Source: Verrucomicrobiia bacterium (GTDB lineage Bacteria > Verrucomicrobiota > Verrucomicrobiia > Verrucomicrobiales > Akkermansiaceae). From it: a DNA stretch of 64,000 nt. A program made the translations under genes and the position numbers. Where the stretch lies: contig JAUIGV010000012.1 of NCBI GenBank assembly GCA_030432565.1, positions 116,256 through 180,255 on the forward strand, given 5' to 3'. The notes below the pieces were generated by a model. That model searched no databases. It was not told the origin of the DNA and saw only the letters and a list, made by a program, of their open reading frames with translations. Positions 58,366-64,000 of the stretch are shown here, piece by piece. Position 1 is the stretch's first letter. The number at the start of each line of letters is the position of its first letter.

Positions 58366-59208
58366 TTAGCCACCGGCAAAGGGCGGCATAAATGCGATGG
58401 TTTGATCGGACGAAAGAAGGTCGGTCCAGTTGGCAAATTCGTTGTCGACCGCCGGTTTGACATGCGGAAGGTCCAACGAGAAATGATGCTTGAGCCGAAG
58501 CTCTTCCCAGAGACCGGCAAGCGTGGCCGAAGAAGTACGAAGAATTTCGGAATCAACACCGGCTTCCTGGCTGAGCTTGGCGAAGTATTCCACCGTGACT
58601 TCTTTTTCAACCGGACCGCTTTCGTGAAGTTGTTCGAGCTCGACCAGATGCTCGGGACGATTAAGGTTCAGCAACGACCGGGAATCGGTGGGTTGAAGGT
58701 CGGTGCGCTCGAGAGAGGCGAGAAAGCGGCGGGCGCAGCGTTGGTTCTTCTCAAGGACGGCCCCGAGCTTGGCGGCAGCGGTTGGCGAATAGAGGGCGCA
58801 GAGAGGCTCGGGCTGATCGTCAAGGGGGTTAAGAAAGCAGGTGGCGTCTTTTTCACCATCGTGATGATCGACGAGAGCCTGCAGGTCTTCTTTTTTCAGG
58901 AGCGGGAGGTCGCAGGCGATGACGAGCCAATTGGAATTGGGATCATGCTGGAAGGCGGCCTCGAGACCACCTAGGGGGCCGGGACCAGGTTCAAGATCAG
59001 GCAGAAGCCGAACGTTCAATTTCGAACGTTCGGCGTTAAAGGTGGAGGTCCCTTCCGAAAGGTGGGCAACCGAGAGGTAAATGTCGTCGGTCAAGGGGCG
59101 GACGAGTTCGAGAATGCGGTCGAGCTGGGTGACGCCGCCGATTTTGAGGGCAGCCTTATCCTGTCCCATGCGGGAGGATTTTCCGCCGGTAAGAATGAGA
59201 GCTTTCAT
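58366..59208 (-). CDS. MobA-MoaD fusion protein
   Basis: This 280-residue protein joins two steps of molybdenum cofactor synthesis. Residues 1-200 are a MobA-type nucleotidyltransferase: LILTGGKSSRMGQDKAAL at the start and the Mg-binding CDLP (Asp100). Residues about 201-280 are a MoaD ubiquitin-like domain with the C-terminal FAGG used for thiocarboxylation. The ATG 59208 overlaps the moaC stop by four bases. In most bacteria they are separate genes. Confidence 0.88.
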   Translation of the reverse strand: MKALILTGGKSSRMGQDKAALKIGGVTQLDRILELVRPLTDDIYLSVAHLSEGTSTFNAERSKLNVRLLPDLEPGPGPLGGLEAAFQHDPNSNWLVIACDLPLLKKEDLQALVDHHDGEKDATCFLNPLDDQPEPLCALYSPTAAAKLGAVLEKNQRCARRFLASLERTDLQPTDSRSLLNLNRPEHLVELEQLHESGPVEKEVTVEYFAKLSQEAGVDSEILRTSSATLAGLWEELRLKHHFSLDLPHVKPAVDNEFANWTDLLSSDQTIAFMPPFAGG

Positions 59209-59678
59209 GCCTGGTAATCGGACTTGCCGCCGGTTTTCGTGATGAGTTTGAGATCGGAAATGACGATGGCCGGATTGGCGGCCTTGCACATGTCATACAG
59301 AGTGAGAGCCGCGACAGACGCTCCGGTCAGGGCTTCCATTTCAACGCCGGTGCGGGAACTCGTTTTAGCGGTGGCGGTCACGAGGAGCGATTCTTCGTCG
59401 TGCGGGGTGATTTCGATCCTGGCCGAGTCGAGCGGGAGCGGGTGGCAAAGCGGGATGAGGTCGGAGGTTTTCTTGGTTCCGGTGATTCCGGCCAGAATAG
59501 CGGTCTGCAAAACGGGACCCTTTTTATTGCGCAATTCTCCGTCGTCCATTTGCGAGAGGAGCTCGCGACCCAGGATCACGAGACAGGACGCGGTCGCGAT
59601 CCGCACGGTCTCGGCTTTCGCCGAAACATCGACCATGCGCGGGTGATTGCATTCATCAAGGTGGGAGAGGTCGGCCAT
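59205..59678 (-). CDS. moaC: Cyclic pyranopterin monophosphate synthase MoaC
   Basis: MoaC makes cPMP from the MoaA product. The 157-residue protein has MVDVSAKAETVRIA, DLIPLCHPLPLDSA and GVEMEALTGASVAALTLYDM, all conserved. The ATG 59678 is chosen over the upstream TTG. It is the first gene of moaC-mobA/moaD-moaE; moaA is not in the window. Confidence 0.96.
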   Translation of the reverse strand: MADLSHLDECNHPRMVDVSAKAETVRIATASCLVILGRELLSQMDDGELRNKKGPVLQTAILAGITGTKKTSDLIPLCHPLPLDSARIEITPHDEESLLVTATAKTSSRTGVEMEALTGASVAALTLYDMCKAANPAIVISDLKLITKTGGKSDYQA

Positions 59679-59757
59679 CGCGGGGAGATTGCGTGTGAGA
59701 CCGCCGGAAGTCAACCAACAGAGAAGTCATCACGAGACCACAATGGCGGAGACCTTT

Positions 59758-60453
59758 TCAGGCACACCGACGGCGACGCAGGAGGAATAGACTGCCCGCC
59801 AAAGTGGCGAGAAGAGCCGAGGAGGGCTCGGGGACGGCGTCGGGAGCGCGGAGCCCGAACCCATAGGAAAAGGATGGCTTCACGACTTCGAGCGTGTGAA
59901 TGGGCTGATTACTTTCGAGCACGATGCCGAGATTTGGGTTGGGGCCGAAAGTGGTGCCTCCATCAATATTGTAGGATTTGGCCACACCATCCCAGGTCCA
60001 GCCTGGCATGTTTCCGACAACGGGAACACCCAGCGGGCCGGTGCCATTGGCGTATGTCTCAATGGTGTCGTTGAGCCAGAGGTCGAGAAGATTGCCGGTG
60101 GAATCCCACGCCCGAAAGTCGAGGGTATCGGCCCCGCTGTCGACATCACCCAGAAGAAAGAGGGTTCCTGCCGGAAGAGTCCCGGTGGGGAGAGTCGAAA
60201 AGTCATAGGTCGTAGTGCCTACCATTCCAGAGCCGGTGGTGGGGCCGGTGGCGCTGAAGGTGCCAATCCATGGCGCGGGCGCGGGGGCGGACCATGTTCC
60301 CAGCCAACCACCGCCGGAGGCAATGGTCGAGTGGCCGACTCCCGACGGGCTTGGGTTGTGAGGCCCCGCGATGGGGAGATGAGGCCCGGTTCCACTGAGG
60401 ACAGCGGCATGGGCGGAAAATACAGTAGCGAGAAAAAGAATGGGTGTTTTCAT
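59758..60453 (-). CDS. PEP-CTERM sorting domain protein
   Basis: This 231-residue secreted protein has a signal peptide (to about residue 16) and ends with VPEPSSALLATLAGSLFLLR plus arginines: the Pro-Glu-Pro motif, membrane helix and basic tail that exosortase recognises. The middle is a beta-rich domain with no further family seen. No exosortase gene is in the window. Confidence 0.9.
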   Translation of the reverse strand: MKTPILFLATVFSAHAAVLSGTGPHLPIAGPHNPSPSGVGHSTIASGGGWLGTWSAPAPAPWIGTFSATGPTTGSGMVGTTTYDFSTLPTGTLPAGTLFLLGDVDSGADTLDFRAWDSTGNLLDLWLNDTIETYANGTGPLGVPVVGNMPGWTWDGVAKSYNIDGGTTFGPNPNLGIVLESNQPIHTLEVVKPSFSYGFGLRAPDAVPEPSSALLATLAGSLFLLRRRRCA

Positions 60454-60483
60454 GATTTGAGTTTTGGGTTCACCCCCTTCATC

Positions 60484-60496
60484 GTGACGGCGTCAC
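60484..60496. promoter_or_regulatory. Short palindrome between divergent PEP-CTERM and SprT-like genes
   Basis: GTGACG-G-CGTCAC is a perfect 6-base inverted repeat with one central base in the 73-base divergent spacer. It may be an operator; there is no proof. Confidence 0.3.
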
Positions 60497-60526
60497 CTCA
60501 ATTTCAACTTTCTCCAAAAAAGTTTC

Positions 60527-61393
60527 ATGGATTTTAAACAAGCCTTCGATTTGCTCCGGGAAGAAATGGGAGCGCACGGGTTGATTGACCTTGGTTGGGA
60601 GGCCAGGATGGACCACGCCCGCAAGCGATTTGGAGTTTGCCGGATGAGTTCCAAGGAAATCTCGCTGAGCCGCCCGCTGGTCGAACTCAATCCGGAGGAC
60701 GAGGTGCGCGATACCATCTTGCACGAAATCGCCCATGCGCTGGCGTGGGAAATCCACAAGGAAAACTGCGGACACGACGCGCGATGGAAAGCGATTTGCG
60801 AACGTATCGGCGCAAGACCGGAGAGGACCTATGATAATGGTGTGGTCCAGCCCGATTTGCCGTGGGTGCTTTACCACATCGAAACTGGTGAGATCTTTGC
60901 CACTTATCAACGCAGGCCCTCACGCGACTCCTCCCGGATGTGGTGGCGCGGTCGCAAGTCGGAGACCCACGGCAAGCTCGCTTATGGTCTGAACCCCAGG
61001 CTCTACCCTCCGGGCAAGATCGATCAATTTGATCGTCACGTGGTGCGTCAATTCCAAAGCGAAGTCATGGAAGCGATCCGTCAGGTTGGGGCGAAGTGGG
61101 GTATCGAAACAAGGAATGCGAAGGGGACCTTTGATGAAGGAAATCTTGATCTCGCCCTGCGGTTCTCACCGGGTGACGCAGAGACGGAAGATCCGGCACA
61201 GCGTGATTTTGCCAAACACGCAGGACTCTTCGGACTGCAGCCTGAAGACTATCGCAGGACCTTCCTCAGCAATGGAGAGCTGTTTCAACTGATCGCCCTA
61301 AAGCCGCGCAACCCAAAGTATCCGGTCATTGGAGAGAATCAAAATGGCACGCGCTACAAGTTTCCCCGTGACGTTCTCGCCAACCTCGCTTAG
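60527..61393 (+). CDS. SprT-like zinc-dependent protein
   Basis: This 288-residue protein has the SprT-type site LHEIAHALAW (His66, Glu67, His70) and a third candidate ligand His83 in CGHDARWKAI. The N-terminal half fits SprT; the C-terminal half has no known domain. It may be a protease acting on DNA-bound proteins, as SprT-family members do. Confidence 0.8.
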   Translation: MDFKQAFDLLREEMGAHGLIDLGWEARMDHARKRFGVCRMSSKEISLSRPLVELNPEDEVRDTILHEIAHALAWEIHKENCGHDARWKAICERIGARPERTYDNGVVQPDLPWVLYHIETGEIFATYQRRPSRDSSRMWWRGRKSETHGKLAYGLNPRLYPPGKIDQFDRHVVRQFQSEVMEAIRQVGAKWGIETRNAKGTFDEGNLDLALRFSPGDAETEDPAQRDFAKHAGLFGLQPEDYRRTFLSNGELFQLIALKPRNPKYPVIGENQNGTRYKFPRDVLANLA

Positions 61394-61401
61394 TTGCAGG
61401 C

Positions 61402-62046
61402 ATGGAAGGGCACGAAAGGTCATCGCTCTGTGAATCACCGGCCGAAGAAGTGGCCTCCTCAGTGACTCACGGGATCGGCGCGGCCCTGAGTGTCTTTGCT
61501 CTCGTGCTCTTGATCGTGAGGGCGGAGGGTGCGCTTGAGGTGACAGCAGCCGCGATCTTTGGTGCTTCGCTCGTGACCCTTTACCTGAGTTCCACCCTTT
61601 ATCATCTCTTCACCGGAACGCGTATCAAGGAGTTCTTTCAGCTGCTCGATCACTCCTGCATCTACCTGCTGATCGCGGGAACTTACACGCCGGTCACCTT
61701 GATCACATTAAGCGGTAGCTGGGGCTGGAGTCTTTTTGGCGTCGTGTGGGGATTGGCCCTTACCGGGATTATTTTCAAAGCAGTCACCCATGGAAGGAAC
61801 GATCATTGGATCTCCACTGCGGTCTACATCGCAATGGGTTGGATTGTCGTAATCGCGCTAAAGCCACTTCTGATAGCGATTGAATTGTCGGGCTTTGTCT
61901 GGCTGGCGGCGGGCGGACTTTGCTACACGCTGGGCGTGATTTTTTTCGTCCGGGAAAAGATGCGTTTTAATCACGCCATCTGGCACCTTTTCGTGATGGG
62001 CGGAAGCGCCTGCCACGTCATCGCAGTATTGGGCTATGTTATTTAG
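61402..62046 (+). CDS. Hemolysin III family membrane protein (TrhA/YqfA-like)
   Basis: This 214-residue protein has seven hydrophobic segments and the family blocks SSVTHGIGAALS, SSTLYHLF, DHSCIYLLIAGTYTPVTL and NHAIWHLFVMGGSACHV. The conserved His and Asp residues form the metal site. E. coli TrhA affects membrane fluidity. It starts 8 bases after the SprT-like gene. Confidence 0.95.
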   Translation: MEGHERSSLCESPAEEVASSVTHGIGAALSVFALVLLIVRAEGALEVTAAAIFGASLVTLYLSSTLYHLFTGTRIKEFFQLLDHSCIYLLIAGTYTPVTLITLSGSWGWSLFGVVWGLALTGIIFKAVTHGRNDHWISTAVYIAMGWIVVIALKPLLIAIELSGFVWLAAGGLCYTLGVIFFVREKMRFNHAIWHLFVMGGSACHVIAVLGYVI

Positions 62047-63109
62047 AAATCACCATCCCGAAGAATGAGCGCTTTTTGGCGCTCTTCTTTTTAGCTGGAG
62101 TCCCCCGGCTGGCAATCCGGGTATTTGGGCTCGTTTTCGCCTGCCGGGAAACCGCCGACGGAACGCGGGAGCGGTTGACGGTGGAGGGCGCGTATTGGGT
62201 CGGACGCAAGCGCGTCTTTTTTTTGCCCGCAAAAGAACCGCTTGCAAGATCCGGAAAACCTAGAGTGGTCGAGACTCCGCCCGGGTTGTTCCCATCGTTT
62301 GGATTTATGACCGGTCCATCGAGAATGACGTTTGGCTTGAGCCGGAGATTGGGCGTCTCAATGACCGATCCGGGAGTATTATTGTGGGCGATACCCTGGG
62401 CCTCAATGCTGATCTGCCGACCCGCCAAGCGACCGCCATTTTCGAAAAATCCCTCGGAGTAGATGTCGACGAATTGACCTTCCATGGTGCCGCGGTTGGT
62501 CGCTCTTGCAAGAGGCCTTCCGGGCTGACCTTCGGCGGTTCGCTGCAAGTCTGGAAGGGCAACCGTTTCAGATCCGGTTGCTACCAAGTTTACTCTTCCG
62601 GAGGGAGCTGACATCGCCCCATTGTTGGTGATTTGATAACCGACGACGGTAAGATCACCGGTGGCCGAGAGAAGCTTGCCGTTATTGACAAAAGAACGTG
62701 CCGAGGTGGTTCCTTGAAGAGCGTGCTGATCAAGCGCCGGCAAAGTGCTTAAAATCATCGAAGGCGCGGTGATGCCACCTTCCGGCGAGATTCCAAGACC
62801 CCGGCTGATCAGGGTGAAGGGCCCGTCGGCCGTAATCGGCCCCTCAATGCCGGCTCGATTCAATCCCGTGACCAGGTGACGGCTTGAGAAAATTCCTCCC
62901 GAGCTGGAGATATCGAGCGAACCACCAACTGGGACATGAAAGCGATCCCAGCTTAGCTCGGCATCCGCAAACAAGGTGATCTGCGTGTTGCCGCCCGCCG
63001 AGACGCAATCGAAATGCGGCGCCGAATTTGCCGGACACTGGGCGGGTGCCTGATGGCATAATACCAAAGCCGGAGCCCAAACGGCGTGGGAAAGACGAAT
63101 CACACTCAC
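62039..63109 (-). CDS. Short filamentous-hemagglutinin/TPS-like protein
   Basis: This 356-residue protein has a signal peptide and a right-handed beta-helix-like region with FVNNGKLLSATGDLTVVGY and APSGRVNLVATG, as in filamentous hemagglutinin N-terminal (TPS) domains. The C-terminal 70 residues are basic (for example GTPAKKKSAKKRSFFGM). The start is GTG 63109 with a very strong AAGGAGGT upstream. It overlaps the end of hemolysin III by 8 bases. No TpsB transporter is near. Confidence 0.75.
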   Translation of the reverse strand: MSVIRLSHAVWAPALVLCHQAPAQCPANSAPHFDCVSAGGNTQITLFADAELSWDRFHVPVGGSLDISSSGGIFSSRHLVTGLNRAGIEGPITADGPFTLISRGLGISPEGGITAPSMILSTLPALDQHALQGTTSARSFVNNGKLLSATGDLTVVGYQITNNGAMSAPSGRVNLVATGSETVALPDLQRTAEGQPGRPLARATNRGTMEGQFVDIYSEGFFENGGRLAGRQISIEAQGIAHNNTPGSVIETPNLRLKPNVILDGPVINPNDGNNPGGVSTTLGFPDLASGSFAGKKKTRLRPTQYAPSTVNRSRVPSAVSRQAKTSPNTRIASRGTPAKKKSAKKRSFFGMVISK

Positions 63110-63298
63110 AACCTCCTTATCGCAGGATTTTCCGTGGATGTCAGGAAAAGTTACGAGACTCGCGGAAACGGAGTGAGATATCAGAAGGTTTTGAAGAGCG
63201 TGCGAAGCAATCCGAAAATAAGGTGGCGTTAATCTTCAGACCAAGTGGGTAACCTTATTTTCCGGGAACGGCATTGCAGGTAGCTTCAGCGCGCCGCC

Positions 63299-64000
63299 TC
63301 ACTCACCAGCCTTGGAATTTGGAATCACTTTCTGAAATGAGGAGACGATCACTCCTTCCGCCACTCCAAAATTCCCGGGAAGTTCGCCACCTTCTCCGGA
63401 CGCATGGCAGATCGTGAGCCTTCCCTCCTCAATTTTAAAAATCACCGAAAGTCGGATCTCCTCGCCATCATGCTTGAGCTGCAAGTCCATACGATGGGGC
63501 TTCTTTGAGTGATCGATCGTGAAGGTCCCCTTTGCCACTTTGGAATCCTTAATAACCCTCACTTCATCTCCCTTGAAGATCATTGAGATCTTCTTCACAA
63601 TCTCGACGGGCTCCTTCTTTCGGCCCTCCCACATTTCAGAACCCACCCAACTTCCCTCCAATGGGTTGACTGTCGCCCCAACATCGTTGGTCCGGATTCC
63701 TTGCCTATAGAGATCTCTATCCTCCATCAACACCAAGATCATGTTGTAGAGATCAAGCCGCTGCTTGTCCGTCAGAGTCTGATTCGGCAGCGGGGGAACC
63801 AGCATTTTTCCTGAATGCTCGCAAGCGAGCGAGTAGCTCGAAGTCACCTTAAACCCGGTATCGCGTCCGCGAATGAGATCGGGAAGATCCTTTCGCAAAC
63901 CCGTCTGATGAACAACTTTGATTTCACCGCCAGGGAAAAAGTAATCCGTCACCGTGGGCAGATTTTGACCTCCCCCATTCCAGAGGATTCGGACACGGTT
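63299..64000 (-). CDS. Partial protein with C-terminal TIGR03067-like domain
   Basis: The frame is open to the right edge, so the N-terminus is missing (234 codons seen). The last 115 residues (GSWVGSEMWEGRKKEPVEIV, then KGTFTIDHSKKPHRMDLQL) fit TIGR03067, a lipocalin-like domain common in Planctomycetes and Verrucomicrobiota. The part before (GGGQNLPTVTDYFFPGGEI and SLACEHSGKML) has no family that I recognise. Confidence 0.75.
   Translation of the reverse strand, partial: NRVRILWNGGGQNLPTVTDYFFPGGEIKVVHQTGLRKDLPDLIRGRDTGFKVTSSYSLACEHSGKMLVPPLPNQTLTDKQRLDLYNMILVLMEDRDLYRQGIRTNDVGATVNPLEGSWVGSEMWEGRKKEPVEIVKKISMIFKGDEVRVIKDSKVAKGTFTIDHSKKPHRMDLQLKHDGEEIRLSVIFKIEEGRLTICHASGEGGELPGNFGVAEGVIVSSFQKVIPNSKAGE

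Noticed and set aside
57907..58974. A 355-codon plus-strand frame
   Set aside because: It is antisense to moaE and mobA/moaD, both with family motifs.

Overview
The window reads as chromosomal DNA of a Verrucomicrobiota bacterium, probably of the Verrucomicrobiales (Akkermansiaceae/Verrucomicrobiaceae type). The taxonomic call is inference from gene content: a formylglycine sulfatase, a DUF1080 (3-keto-disaccharide hydrolase-like) protein, LamG and giant Ig/cadherin-like secreted proteins, a PEP-CTERM protein, a TIGR03067-like domain, a redoxin/cytochrome/copper-monooxygenase fusion, many lipoproteins, and many starts without a clear Shine-Dalgarno. I see no rRNA, tRNA, CRISPR array, insertion sequence or phage gene.

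Layout. 1-4.6 kb: a leftward TetR-adaptor-RND efflux operon, cut by the left edge, with an inverted-repeat operator in front. 4.6-11.7 kb: a small membrane protein, an exported C1 peptidase (PepC/bleomycin hydrolase type), an SGNH hydrolase, a LamG protein and a sulfatase. 11.7-14.7 kb: purC and the multidomain copper monooxygenase-like protein. 14.85-20.5 kb: a tight six-gene leftward operon, speE (membrane form)-lipoprotein-DUF350-unknown-K+ channel-speD, which joins polyamine synthesis to membrane proteins and a channel. 20.6-21.7 kb: a thioredoxin-like gene with one in-frame TGA at a position compatible with selenocysteine. 21.8-24.7 kb: an MFS transporter, a MauE/DoxX-like protein and a GNAT enzyme. 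24.8-27.6 kb: a poly-gamma-glutamate operon (pgsB-pgsC-pgsW). 28-31 kb: an ABC-2 exporter. 31.1-32.1 kb: a secretin-like protein with an internal duplication. 32.15-32.75 kb: a decayed macro-domain gene. 32.7-36.2 kb: carB and an untracked 49-residue Cys-rich lipoprotein. 36.4-41.5 kb: an acyltransferase-3/SGNH protein, a GNAT enzyme, and a nuclease-DNA ligase fusion. 41.6-46.8 kb: an exported thiol-dioxygenase-like cupin, an LEA-like repeat lipoprotein, a DUF1080 protein, a flavoprotein and a peroxiredoxin-like protein. 47-49.9 kb: a YceI-FMN reductase-pirin operon divergent from a LysR regulator. 49.9-56.9 kb: a 1910-residue secreted protein plus an outer-membrane barrel. 56.9-59.7 kb: a DUF2752/GYF-CD225 pair and a moaC-mobA/moaD-moaE operon with a MobA-MoaD fusion. 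59.8-64 kb: a PEP-CTERM protein, a SprT-like protein, hemolysin III, a short TPS/filamentous-hemagglutinin-like protein and a partial TIGR03067-type gene.

The most interesting items are the polyamine/DUF350/K+-channel operon, the UGA-containing thioredoxin-like gene, the exonuclease-ligase fusion, the macro-domain pseudogene, the Cys-rich mini-lipoprotein, and the paired giant adhesin-like protein and barrel. Function calls rest on motif recognition by eye. No database search was run.
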